Part shown: piece by piece, positions 45,042 through 53,258 of the stretch | Numbering within the stretch: the stretch's first letter is position 1 | Layout: every line of letters starts with the position of its first letter | DNA from: JACOMS01 sp051252005 | Lineage (GTDB): Bacteria > Pseudomonadota > Alphaproteobacteria > Caulobacterales > Maricaulaceae | Direction of reading: 5' to 3' | DNA length: 64,000 bases | Assembly: GCA_051252005.1 (NCBI GenBank) | Contig: JBPOEZ010000003.1 | Coordinates: 62,001-126,000, forward strand | Made by a program: the position numbers and the translations under genes | The notes under the pieces: model-generated | The model's input: the letters and a program-made list of their open reading frames with translations, nothing else | Databases searched by the model: none | What the model was told of the DNA's origin: nothing

Positions 45042-45755
45042 ATGAAAGAAGAAATTCTCAGAGCTCTCTGGTTTTCGAGCCCCAACATCCCACTTTTAGA
45101 AATGGCCGCTAACGCTGGCATTTCACAAATTCTGCTTGATCTAGAACACGGGATATTTGATTTATCGAGAGTTGATAGCTTTATCCTGACGGCCAACGCC
45201 CTTGGCATAAAAGTTCATGCAAAAACACTCGCCCCAGAAATGGCGCCCATTCAACAAATGCTAGACATGGGAGCACACTCCGTTGTGATACCGCACGTTG
45301 GAGACCTCGCCCACGCGAAAGAGGTGTGCAGCTACGCTAAATATCCGCCGCTTGGGAAGCGCAGTAGTTCCGGAGGCCGAGTACGTGATTACGCATCTGG
45401 CTGTGAGAATTTTTATGAGACTCAAAACGAACTTACAAAATGCTACCCTATGATTGAGACATCGGAAGCGTTTAACGATATTGAGGAAATAATAGCCTTA
45501 GACTGCGTAGACGGTGTTTTCATTGGCCCAACCGACTTAGCCTTATCACAAGGCCGTAAATCCTACGCTCTCAATGATCATGATATAGAGAACATCCAGA
45601 AAATAGCACAAACAGCTAATGCAGCGAATAAACCATGGATAATGCCTGCTTGGTCGGATGCGGAACAAGCCCTTTCAAAATCGTTAGATGTATCAATGAT
45701 GGTAACCGCGCACGAGCACGGTGTTTTAATGGCAGGTATGAAGCAGTTTTTTTAG
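45042..45755 (+). CDS. HpcH/HpaI aldolase family protein
   Basis: 237 residues of the pyruvate-dependent class II aldolase barrel: LLDLEHGIFDL with the catalytic His, metal Glu in PMIETSEAFNDI and Asp in GVFIGPTDLALSQG. The Arg that binds pyruvate in the VRVP strand of HpaI appears to be His (IKVHAKT), so substrate choice may differ. AAAGAGG precedes the ATG. It is the first gene of a two-gene unit with the porin, divergent from the ligase operon and under the tandem operators. Confidence 0.87.
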   Translation: MKEEILRALWFSSPNIPLLEMAANAGISQILLDLEHGIFDLSRVDSFILTANALGIKVHAKTLAPEMAPIQQMLDMGAHSVVIPHVGDLAHAKEVCSYAKYPPLGKRSSSGGRVRDYASGCENFYETQNELTKCYPMIETSEAFNDIEEIIALDCVDGVFIGPTDLALSQGRKSYALNDHDIENIQKIAQTANAANKPWIMPAWSDAEQALSKSLDVSMMVTAHEHGVLMAGMKQFF

Positions 45756-45800
45756 CCTTGCCTCGGCTGTTCATTCTTTTACATCATTCGGAGTCATCAC

Positions 45801-46946
45801 TTGATGATAAAACAAATAACCATTTCTATTTGCGCTCTAACTTGCCTCAGCACCGTTCCGGCGCTAGCCCAAACACGTGTTGAGGTCCAATATACTGGCG
45901 ACCTTCTTTCTAATGTGCAGGGCGGAATACGTAAGGAAACAGAACTTATAAGCAGTTTCGATATTGCGCTTGATCACCAGATTAAGGGAATCCGCGGCAA
46001 TACAGGGGTCCTGCACATTGGCGGCATGGTCTCAAGCGGGGCAGACTTTTCCGGTTCTATTGTCGGTGATTTCCAAACTGTTAGCGGCATTGATGGGTTT
46101 CCGAACAAACCCTATTTGGCCGAATTTTGGTATGAGCAGTCCTTCGCAAACGAAACCGTCTTTGTTTTAGCAGGTCTTTTTGACCTAAACTCGGAATTTG
46201 ACACGTTGGAAGCGGCAGACCTATTCTTCAATGCCTCTCGCGCTCACGGAACTGAATTTGCCGGAGCCGGTATCAATGGGACCGGCGCTTACCCTCTGAC
46301 GCCTTTGGCTGGCCGCATTAAATGGGCCCCCTCCGATAGCCTAGAGCTCCGCGTGGCCATCGCCGAAGGCACGCCGCGAAACCCCGATAACCTCAATGAC
46401 ATTGGGATAAACATTGATGACGGGGAAGGCGCGCTTGTGCTCGTACAAAGTGACTGGTTCGCAAACACGGGGGCGCGCCTCAGTGCCACCTACTGGCATT
46501 TCACATCAGACTTCGATGTAATCAATCAGCCCGGGCAGAGCAGAAAAGGGAATAATGGCGGCTTCGCAGTCCTAGAAATGCCGTTGGCGGCTAGCGAAGA
46601 CCGCGGCCTCTATGGCTATGCGCGTCTGGGGGTTGCTGATACGCGGTTTAACGCGATTGAATCCTATTCAGGGATTGGGCTCTACTATAAGGGCCCGTTC
46701 GGCCGAGAAAATGACCGCGCTGGATTGGGCATGGCCATATCCGATGTAAGTGATCGGTTCCGCATTGAGCAGGGTCTCCAAGAACGAGAAGTAAATTATG
46801 AGGCGGCCTATCATTTTCAGGTAAATGATACCTTCGGAATTGGCGCATCCGCACAATATATTAAAAACCCCGGTGCACACCAGAATTTGGAAGATGCCTT
46901 TGTTCTTGGCCTACGCGTAAGCATGGGGCAAATATTTGAGTGGTAA
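45801..46946 (+). CDS. OprB-type (carbohydrate-selective) porin
   Basis: 381 residues: signal peptide ending VPALAQT, then VEVQYTGDLLSNVQGGIRKE, QIKGIRGNTGVLHIGG, AEFWYEQSFANETVFVLAGLFDLNSEFD in part, and a barrel ending GLRVSMGQIFEW. These match OprB family porins, which let sugars or small acids cross the outer membrane. It follows the aldolase gene by 45 bases. It supplies a passive entry route besides the TonB receptor of the same regulon. Confidence 0.87.
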   Translation: MMIKQITISICALTCLSTVPALAQTRVEVQYTGDLLSNVQGGIRKETELISSFDIALDHQIKGIRGNTGVLHIGGMVSSGADFSGSIVGDFQTVSGIDGFPNKPYLAEFWYEQSFANETVFVLAGLFDLNSEFDTLEAADLFFNASRAHGTEFAGAGINGTGAYPLTPLAGRIKWAPSDSLELRVAIAEGTPRNPDNLNDIGINIDDGEGALVLVQSDWFANTGARLSATYWHFTSDFDVINQPGQSRKGNNGGFAVLEMPLAASEDRGLYGYARLGVADTRFNAIESYSGIGLYYKGPFGRENDRAGLGMAISDVSDRFRIEQGLQEREVNYEAAYHFQVNDTFGIGASAQYIKNPGAHQNLEDAFVLGLRVSMGQIFEW

Positions 46947-47010
46947 GACCTTTGATTTTTCGAATTAATCTCTGATGGAAGAGAGCTTGAGAGGCGTTTC
47001 GGGATTGCGC

Positions 47011-47125
47011 TTGATCTCTCAAGATCCCGCGTCTCTTTTTTGCAAGCAAACAATAACGCGGGATGACGGGGTTTATTTTGGTCAACGCTCCCCAAATTGT
47101 CATCCCGCGCTTGACGCGGGATCTC
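47011..47125. repeat. REP-like GATCCCGCG palindromes
   Basis: GATCCCGCGTC at 47023 pairs with ACGCGGGATGAC at 47056, and GTCATCCCGCG at 47099 pairs with CGCGGGATCTC shortly after. Similar intergenic palindromes are common in alphaproteobacteria. They fill the 207-base spacer between the porin gene and the IS element. Confidence 0.6.
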
Positions 47126-47153
47126 GCGAGTTCGGGTGCGGTGTAACGGCTAG

Positions 47154-47955
47154 GGCTTTGTCACATTAATGCTAGTTTCTGGGCAATGCGCTAAACTTTA
47201 GCGATGAAAACCTCAATCTATACTCGCCATCGCTTCCATCCGGACGTTATACGCCGTACTGTCTGGATGTATTTCAGGTTTAATTTGAGCTTTCCCGACG
47301 TCGAAGAACTCATGATAGAACGCGGCGTGGAAGTTTCCTATGAAACAGTCAGGAGATGGGTTGATAAGTTTGGGTCCACCTATGCAAAAAGGATAAGATC
47401 GAGATCAGAAAACCCCTCGCCTGTTTGGCACTTGGATGAAGTCTATACCAAGATAAACGAGAAGATGGTTTATCTCTGGCGGGCCGTCGACAACGAAGGA
47501 ACTGTTCTCGATGTAGTTGTTCAACACAGAAGAAACACAAAAGCCGCCACGCGTTTACTTCGCAAACTTCTCGGAAACCAGGGCATTAAGCCCACTCGTA
47601 TCGTTACGGATAGACTTGGATCTTACGGAGCCGCTCTCAAACATTTGGGTTTGAAACATCTCCAAGACGTTGGAGGACGGAAGAACAATCGAGCTGAATG
47701 CTCTCACGTTCCAATCCGAAGGCGAGAACGAAAAGCACAAAAATTCAGGTCAGTTCATAACGCTCAAAAACTGCTTTCGGCCCACAGCCAAATCTACAAT
47801 CTCTTCAATCATCGACGCCATCTCATCTCAAGAAATACCCTTCGAAAATTTAGGTCCCAAGCTCAAGCCGAATGGAATTTCGTGACGGCCTCCGCTTATG
47901 CTTAAGACGGCAGTTAAAGCAAAATTGCGGCTAGTTCAGTTAATGTGACAAAGCC
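47154..47955 (+). mobile_element. IS6-family insertion sequence (copy A)
   Basis: 802 bases bounded by perfect 16-base inverted repeats, GGCTTTGTCACATTAA at 47154-47169 and its complement at 47940-47955, around one DDE transposase gene. The flanking octamers differ, so no target duplication remains. Immediately to the right lies the 5' end of another IS6-type transposase gene. Confidence 0.9.
47204..47905 (+). CDS. IS6-family transposase (copy A)
   Basis: 233 residues: N-terminal HTH-like region (RHRFHPDVIRRTVWMYFRFN in part), then the DDE core with WHLDEVYTKIN, RIVTDRLGSYGAAL and NNRAECSHVPIRRRERKAQ. Length is typical of IS6/IS26 relatives. It appears intact. The protein is clearly related to, but not identical with, the copy at 55224. 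The start lies 50 bases inside the left inverted repeat, the same spacing as in the other copies. Confidence 0.93.
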   Translation: MKTSIYTRHRFHPDVIRRTVWMYFRFNLSFPDVEELMIERGVEVSYETVRRWVDKFGSTYAKRIRSRSENPSPVWHLDEVYTKINEKMVYLWRAVDNEGTVLDVVVQHRRNTKAATRLLRKLLGNQGIKPTRIVTDRLGSYGAALKHLGLKHLQDVGGRKNNRAECSHVPIRRRERKAQKFRSVHNAQKLLSAHSQIYNLFNHRRHLISRNTLRKFRSQAQAEWNFVTASAYA

Positions 47956-48023
47956 ATAAATTGAGACTTTCATACCAAAGACGTAGCATAAAACTCAAAA
48001 TCATCGCTTAACTTGACGAAGCC
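47956..48023 (-). mobile_element. IS6-family end fragment (copy B, left locus)
   Basis: From an inverted-repeat end TTAACTTGACGAAGCC at 48008-48023 inward, the minus strand reads 50 bases to an ATG and then MKVSIY before it is cut by copy A. 47963-48023 aligns without gaps to 55968-56028 (51 of 61 bases by my count). It is the outer end of a second IS6 relative. Confidence 0.75.
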
Positions 48024-48139
48024 CCTCGTTTAGCGATCACCCGAAGAGCCGCATCAATGATAAGCTGGCGGGTTTATTTACTTTTTTTTGAGCCTTTAAG
48101 TACGGGCCGGACTCGGCCTTCAATGGCGTTGGTGCTCAT
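48024..48139 (-). pseudogene. tetR-family regulator, N-terminal remnant
   Basis: From an ATG at 48139 the minus strand codes for a basic start MSTNAIEGRVRPVLKGSKK, then an in-frame TAA at 48074-48076, then TRQLIIDAALRVIAKRGA, the first helix of a TetR DNA-binding domain. The gene ends abruptly at the IS6 end at 48023. So it has both a nonsense codon and an IS truncation. It lay divergent from the receptor pseudogene and probably once controlled the operon from 48670. Confidence 0.65.
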
Positions 48140-48236
48140 ATTTATTTGTCTCGCCTCTTCTGCCCCCAGTTAAACTGCGTTTTTTTCGATTATTCAATTA
48201 AAACTATAACGGCTTAATTTTTATTTTACAAAAAAT

Positions 48237-48255
48237 ATTTTATCTGATATAAAAT
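48237..48255. promoter_or_regulatory. ATTTTAT-N5-ATAAAAT inverted repeat
   Basis: Seven-base perfect arms in the AT-rich space between the tetR remnant and the receptor pseudogene. The place and size fit a TetR operator. Confidence 0.4.
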
Positions 48256-48295
48256 GCAAATTAATGCTCATACATAAGAGCGACAGGGGGACAAC

Positions 48296-48673
48296 ATAAA
48301 AACTATACTAAAATCCACCGTTGCTATCGGCACACTTATTGCGGCAACGCCACTCTATGCTCACGCACAGGCTCAAGGCGGAGTTGATGAAATCATCGTG
48401 ACTGCGCAAAAACGCGAACAAAACTTTCATGACGTACCAGTCTCATTGGTCGCGAAATCGGGTGATGTGCTTGAAACTCGTAGCATTGACAGCTTTGAAC
48501 AACTGCAGTTCGTTGCCCCTGGACTCTCCTTTGCGGCAGGGGTCAATACCCGCCAATCTGCATCGACAATTCGCGGTATCAGTACGAGCCTATTAAACAT
48601 CGGCGTTGATGGCAGCGTTGCCATCATCGTGGACGGCGTCGTCTTATCGCATAAACTTTACTTAACACAATGA
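48296..48673 (+). pseudogene. TonB-dependent receptor remnant, plug part only, ATA at start
   Basis: An AGGGGG site is followed five bases later by ATA (48296) where ATG is expected. The frame then codes a signal peptide (KTILKSTVAIGTLIAATPLY in part), TonB box VDEIIVTAQKR and about 75 residues of plug up to VAIIVDGVVLSHK. It stops at 48673, overlapping the ATG of the next gene as ATGA. The remaining 600 or so residues are missing. Both start and barrel are lost, so it is most likely a decayed receptor gene whose leader still precedes the operon. Confidence 0.75.
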
Positions 48674-50013
48674 GCCAGCGAATGACATTCCCAGCCCGAT
48701 TGGGATATGGTATTGGTGACATCGGGTTTAATTTGCTCTGGACAAGCCTGTCTCTCTATCTCCTATTTTATTATACGGACGTTCTTGCAATCTCACCCGG
48801 AACGGCGGGGGCCATTATAATGGCCGGAATGTTCTGGGACGGGATCACAGATCCTCTAATGGGGTTGCTCGCCGACCGTACGCGAACGCGGTGGGGTCGA
48901 TACCGTCCTTATCTTCTATTCGGCGCCCTCCCTCTCAGCCTGTCTTTCGTTTTAATGTTCGCAACGCCTTGGATCGGCGCGGGGTCTATTGTCTTTGCCA
49001 CTGCGGCTTCGCAAATTTTATTCCGCACGGCTTACACCGCGCTCGCAATTCCATTCACCGCCCTCTCAGCCCGGCTAACATCAGACTCGATGGAGCGAAA
49101 TAAGCTGAGCGCTATTCGGATGATTTGCGCCACAATTGGTGGGCTTTTCGTGGCCCGTTTCACCTTAGAATTTGCAAACAATTTCGGCGCGGGCGACATG
49201 AAGGTCGGATTTTTGAAAGTCGCTATTATGTATGCTGCGCTAGCCACACCAATTTTTTGGACAACCGTGATCGCTACTCGCGAAAAAGCAGAGCTCGCGA
49301 TCCAAACCCCAGCCCCTACATTAAAAATGATTGGGTTTATGCTTCGGAAAAACTGGGCGTTCCTTCTGCTTTTCGCAGCGGTCATGGCAGCCTCTTCGGG
49401 CGGCACGCTCGTCACCAAAGCCTTGGTCTATTATCTCATTTACGCTGCTGGCGCTGACCTTACGACTGTTGGTAAAGTGCTCGCCATATTTATCGCCATT
49501 ATCACATTCGGGGTCCCGTTCTGGGCTTGGATTACTGAGAAAACAAGCAAGCGGTTTGTGTGGCTTTCTGGGGCCAGTATAAGCATTGTTGCCCTTCTCT
49601 CATTTTGTCTTGTCGCCCCAACAACAGTTCCATCAATTCTCAGCATAATGATGGTTCATAGTTTTGGCTACAGCGCGTTCGTATTGACATTTTGGTCCAT
49701 GCTACCAGACACTGTTGAATTTGGAGAATGGAAAAGCGGTGTTCGCGGAGAGTCGATCGTGTTTGGCCTTATCACATTATCACAAAAGGTCGCGCTTGGT
49801 GTTGGAGTTGGGTTGCTCGGCATCATGCTAGGCTGGATCGGATATGTTCCGAACACAGCCCAAAGCCCGGAAACACTCTCGGGCATATTGCGTATCATGA
49901 CTTTGATGCCTGCCGCTCTAATATTAATCGGCGCAGTCTTGATCGCGTTTTACCCGATCTCCAAAGCATTTCACAAGAAAATGCTCAGCGATATTAAAAG
50001 TGATGACAAATGA
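48670..50013 (+). CDS. GPH-family (MelB-like) sugar:cation symporter, MFS
   Basis: 447 residues, 12 helices. The beginning GYGIGDIGFNLLWTSLSLYLLFYYTDVL in part and GMFWDGITDPLMGLLADRTRTRWGRYRPYLLFGALP in part are the hallmark GPH loop between helices 2 and 3. Such proteins import sugars, glucuronides or related conjugates with H+ or Na+. Its ATG overlaps the stop of the receptor remnant. It opens an operon running to 55066, and the next gene overlaps by four bases. Confidence 0.9.
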   Translation: MSQRMTFPARLGYGIGDIGFNLLWTSLSLYLLFYYTDVLAISPGTAGAIIMAGMFWDGITDPLMGLLADRTRTRWGRYRPYLLFGALPLSLSFVLMFATPWIGAGSIVFATAASQILFRTAYTALAIPFTALSARLTSDSMERNKLSAIRMICATIGGLFVARFTLEFANNFGAGDMKVGFLKVAIMYAALATPIFWTTVIATREKAELAIQTPAPTLKMIGFMLRKNWAFLLLFAAVMAASSGGTLVTKALVYYLIYAAGADLTTVGKVLAIFIAIITFGVPFWAWITEKTSKRFVWLSGASISIVALLSFCLVAPTTVPSILSIMMVHSFGYSAFVLTFWSMLPDTVEFGEWKSGVRGESIVFGLITLSQKVALGVGVGLLGIMLGWIGYVPNTAQSPETLSGILRIMTLMPAALILIGAVLIAFYPISKAFHKKMLSDIKSDDK

Positions 50014-50420
50014 TCGACCTTCTTAAAAGCCAAGCTCTCGCATTTATTGTCGTCATTATTTTGGCCGCTCTTTGCCAGCTTTTTTTTCGGTCCGCCAAAT
50101 CAGACATGACTGAAGAAAAACTAGCCAATCGTCTTAAATATGACGAACCAGATTTCCATCCGGTAGAGTGGATCATTGACGAGAAGAATGGCAAAGCCTT
50201 AACGAGAAATTCGCAAGGTGAAATCGCGCTTATGCAAACCGCCGGCGCTAATTTAGTGGTCCGCCGAATGCTCGGCGCCACCCTAAAAAGCCAACATAAT
50301 GATCGTGAGCTTATTCTATCTTCTTCGGATCACACCTTTCGGAGCCTGAAAATCACGGCCTCAACTGAAACCGAAGCAGGGAAATGGGCGGCGCTCATTT
50401 CCGGCGCGCAGTCTGAATAA
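50010..50420 (+). CDS. single-pass membrane protein of unknown function
   Basis: 136 residues: one N-terminal helix (AFIVVIILAALCQLFF), then a soluble part of about 105 residues with short strands (WIIDEKNGKALTRNSQGEIAL in part, LILSSSDHTFRSLKITA) reminiscent of PH-like or small beta-sandwich domains, not assigned. It overlaps the symporter gene by four bases and lies 18 bases before the hydroxylase gene, so it is a real member of the operon. It might anchor or assist the membrane hydroxylase. Confidence 0.65.
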   Translation: MIDLLKSQALAFIVVIILAALCQLFFRSAKSDMTEEKLANRLKYDEPDFHPVEWIIDEKNGKALTRNSQGEIALMQTAGANLVVRRMLGATLKSQHNDRELILSSSDHTFRSLKITASTETEAGKWAALISGAQSE

Positions 50421-50438
50421 TGGAACGGAGTATTTCTC

Positions 50439-51371
50439 ATGGATTTACCTAATATTAGCAAATATGCAGTTCTTGTTTTTACAGCCTTAATTGTGATCGA
50501 GATGATCGCAGCAAAGCTGCTGGGTCGCGGGCGATACGAAACCAAAGATACATTTGCTAGCTTGGCCATGGGCGCAGGTAATTCGCTAACCACGGCAATC
50601 GGCGGCGGCTTGCTTCTTTATTTCGGTTTGGTATGGGCCTACCAATTCAGACTCATAGAAGCGATATCTCTTAATTGGTGGACGTTGGCCCTTTGCTTTC
50701 TGTTGCAGGATTTCGCATTTTACTGGTTTCACAGAATAGCCCATGAACGCCGTTGGTTCTGGGCCAGCCACGTTGTTCATCACTCATCACAGCACTACAA
50801 TTTAACAACAGCGCTTCGCCAAACATGGACCGGCTTAATAACACTATCGTTTGTCTTTTACCTGCCTTTGGCGTTGCTCGGATTTCCGCCGTTAGTCATC
50901 ATCTTCGTCAGCACAGCTAACCTCTTCTACCAGTTTTGGATTCATACCGAATTGATCCACAAAATGGGGCCCTTGGAATGGATTCTCAACACGCCAAGTC
51001 ACCACCGCGTACACCATGCAACCAACCCAAAATATCTTGACGCTAACTATGCGGGTACATTGATTATTTGGGATAAAATGTTCGGAACATTTGTCCCAGA
51101 GGACGCCAATGACAAACCACGTTACGGGATTGTAAAAAATCTATCGACATTTAATCCCTTCATGATCGCGTTCCATGAATGGATCGGGATTGCAAAAGAC
51201 CTCGCTGGCTCGCGGTCCCTCAAAGAAGTGGGCGGTTATTTATTTGGGCCGCCGGGCTGGTCCCCAGATGGTTCCCGTATGACATCGGACGCGATCAAAA
51301 CTCGGTGGGATGCCGTTCATGCAGGTCAGACGGCTGAACAATCACCCGCTGACCAGTCTCTGGCTGAATAA
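50439..51371 (+). CDS. sterol desaturase/fatty acid hydroxylase family protein
   Basis: 310 residues with several membrane helices and the histidine clusters of di-iron membrane hydroxylases: HRIAHE, HVVHHSSQHYN and HRVHHATNP, plus further His in HTELIHK. The family hydroxylates or desaturates sterols, carotenoids or lipids with O2. In this catabolic operon (enoyl-CoA hydratase, PhyH) it probably hydroxylates a hydrophobic substrate such as an isoprenoid or steroid-like compound; this is inference. Confidence 0.9.
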   Translation: MDLPNISKYAVLVFTALIVIEMIAAKLLGRGRYETKDTFASLAMGAGNSLTTAIGGGLLLYFGLVWAYQFRLIEAISLNWWTLALCFLLQDFAFYWFHRIAHERRWFWASHVVHHSSQHYNLTTALRQTWTGLITLSFVFYLPLALLGFPPLVIIFVSTANLFYQFWIHTELIHKMGPLEWILNTPSHHRVHHATNPKYLDANYAGTLIIWDKMFGTFVPEDANDKPRYGIVKNLSTFNPFMIAFHEWIGIAKDLAGSRSLKEVGGYLFGPPGWSPDGSRMTSDAIKTRWDAVHAGQTAEQSPADQSLAE

Positions 51372-51387
51372 CCATAAGCGAGCTTAT

Positions 51388-51981
51388 ATGACTGCATTCC
51401 ATCATTTCGCAATTTCAGAAGCCGTTCTCGCCCTCGCCGCGATCTGGTGCATTTGGAAATTCGCGCGAGCGGGTTTGCTTTTTGCGGCGGTGGGAACCTT
51501 CTGTTTTGCCCTCGCAGCAACACTTGGCACATTACGCTTTGGCGCGGGACTAGGGTCACTAGAATACTTTCACCGCATGGTATCTCAAATCGGCGGCGTG
51601 GCGGGCATCGGCCTGATATCCGGCCAATTTGTGTTATCCAACTTTGGACCTTACAAGCGAAAAGCAATAGGCGCCTTGCTCATTCTTGCCGTCATCGTCA
51701 ACCTCCTAGTAGCCATTAAAATCCCCAGCGCAGGAACTTTGCTCTTCATTGCCGGGTCTATTATCGGCAGCCTCGCCGCGCTTATTGCCTTATCCGGCCC
51801 GTTTTGGCGACGCATAATAGGCGCAGTATCCGTATCTGGGCTCTTGCTTGACCATGTCTTAGTTTTTCAATCACCGTTCCTCGGCGCAAATATACGCTGG
51901 CACCTGTATCATATTCTAATCGCGATCTGGCTGATCGTCATATGGGCCATACTCAAAAATCTTCGGAGCAAAGAGATATGA
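51388..51981 (+). CDS. multi-pass membrane protein of unknown function
   Basis: Start at the ATG at 51388, just after the hydroxylase stop. About 197 residues with six to seven hydrophobic helices (AVLALAAIWCIWKF, GLLFAAVGTFCFALAATLG, AIGALLILAVIVNLLVAI, LLFIAGSIIGSLAALIAL). The family is not recognised. The stop overlaps the next ATG (ATGA), so it is coupled to the SnoaL-like gene. Confidence 0.7.
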   Translation: MTAFHHFAISEAVLALAAIWCIWKFARAGLLFAAVGTFCFALAATLGTLRFGAGLGSLEYFHRMVSQIGGVAGIGLISGQFVLSNFGPYKRKAIGALLILAVIVNLLVAIKIPSAGTLLFIAGSIIGSLAALIALSGPFWRRIIGAVSVSGLLLDHVLVFQSPFLGANIRWHLYHILIAIWLIVIWAILKNLRSKEI

Positions 51982-52463
51982 CCTTTACTCAGCTTATCTC
52001 GCAATTTACGCAAGTGATTGTTCGCGGCGACGGCGCAGCGGCGGGAAATTGCTTTACAGCCGATGGCGTTTATCACGATTGTTTCTATGGGGCTTTTGAG
52101 GGCCGTGAACTTATCGGGCAGATGATTAAAAATTACTTCCACCGGGACGGCGGCGACTTTATCTGGGATGTTCATGATCCCGTGGACGACGGCAAAACTG
52201 GCTATGCACTCTATGTCTTTAGCTACGCCTCCAAGCTTGGCGAAGCCAAGGGCCGGCGATCTGTCTTCGAAGGCGTATCTATTTGCCGTATGAAAGACGG
52301 ACTTTTATGTGAATATCGTGAAGTCGCCAATGCTGCCGTGCGCTTGCATTTAATTGATTTCCTTCCAGAACGATTAGCAAAGTTGATTGGCCGTGAAGCC
52401 AAAGAACTCGTCGAACGGGACGAATCTGCGCACCATGTAAAGCAAGCTCGGAGGAGCGAATAA
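51978..52463 (+). CDS. SnoaL/NTF2-like protein
   Basis: Start at 51978, overlapping the preceding stop by four bases. About 161 residues: FTQVIVRGDGAAAGNCFTADGVYHDCFYGAFEGRE in part is the usual helix and first strands of an NTF2-like cone, followed by GQMIKNYFHRDGGDFIWDVHD. Such folds serve as isomerases, dehydratases or cyclases. Its stop overlaps the enoyl-CoA hydratase ATG by one base (TAATG). A ketosteroid-isomerase-type role is possible but not shown. Confidence 0.75.
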   Translation: MTFTQLISQFTQVIVRGDGAAAGNCFTADGVYHDCFYGAFEGRELIGQMIKNYFHRDGGDFIWDVHDPVDDGKTGYALYVFSYASKLGEAKGRRSVFEGVSICRMKDGLLCEYREVANAAVRLHLIDFLPERLAKLIGREAKELVERDESAHHVKQARRSE

Positions 52464-53230
52464 TGGATCAACATATCGCAATCTGTCAAGACAATCACAT
52501 CTTGACCATTCGCATGAACCGGCCGGATAAAAAGAATGCTTTGACGGCAGCCATGTACATGCAAAAGGCAGAAGCAGTTGAGCGTGCTGAAACGGATATG
52601 TCCGTTCGCACCATCGTCTTTTTGGGAAGCACAGGCTGCTTTACAGCCGGCAATGACCTCAAGGATTTTCCAGACATGCCGCCGCGCGACAAAGCCGCGC
52701 CTGTTTACCGGTTTATTATCGCGTTGGCGCGCTCTACAGTTCCCATAGTCGCAGCGGTTGACGGCTTAGCGATTGGCATCGGCACGACGATGCTCTTGCA
52801 TTGCGACATGGCGTTTGCGACAGAAAAGGCGCGCTTTCAACTGCCCTTTATTAATTTGGGCCTTTCGCCAGAAGCCGGGGCGACCTATCTTTTACCAAAG
52901 CTATTAAGTCATACCAAAGCCTCTGAGTTAATCATGACGTGCCGCCCATTCTACGGCGTAGAAGCGCATAGTTTAGGCTTGGTCAATCAGGTGTGCGCCG
53001 CGGATGCGCTCGAAGAAAAAGCGATGAACGCCGCAGCGGATATTGCACTGAAACCACCGCGCACATTGCGGCGAGCAAAAGCCTTACTCAAACATGACCG
53101 GATGGACGTTGAGCGGCAAATCGGCGCTGAAATATTGGAATTTTCCGAGTGTCTTGATTCAGCTGAATCCAAGGAAGCGCTCAGCGCCTTTGCCGGAAAA
53201 CGCAAACCAGATTTTTCAAATTTTGGGTAA
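52463..53230 (+). CDS. enoyl-CoA hydratase/isomerase family protein
   Basis: 255 residues with crotonase motifs: MNRPDKKNALTAAMY, the first oxyanion segment FTAGNDLKDF, the second VDGLAIGIGTTMLLHCDMAF in part, and LGLSPEAGATYLLPKLL carrying the likely general-acid Glu. It acts on an acyl-CoA double bond, with isomerase as alternative. It is inside the operon between the SnoaL-like and PhyH genes, suggesting side-chain or ring-product breakdown as CoA esters. Confidence 0.9.
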   Translation: MDQHIAICQDNHILTIRMNRPDKKNALTAAMYMQKAEAVERAETDMSVRTIVFLGSTGCFTAGNDLKDFPDMPPRDKAAPVYRFIIALARSTVPIVAAVDGLAIGIGTTMLLHCDMAFATEKARFQLPFINLGLSPEAGATYLLPKLLSHTKASELIMTCRPFYGVEAHSLGLVNQVCAADALEEKAMNAAADIALKPPRTLRRAKALLKHDRMDVERQIGAEILEFSECLDSAESKEALSAFAGKRKPDFSNFG

Positions 53231-53258
53231 TTCACCAGACTGTAAGGAGACTTGTAAT

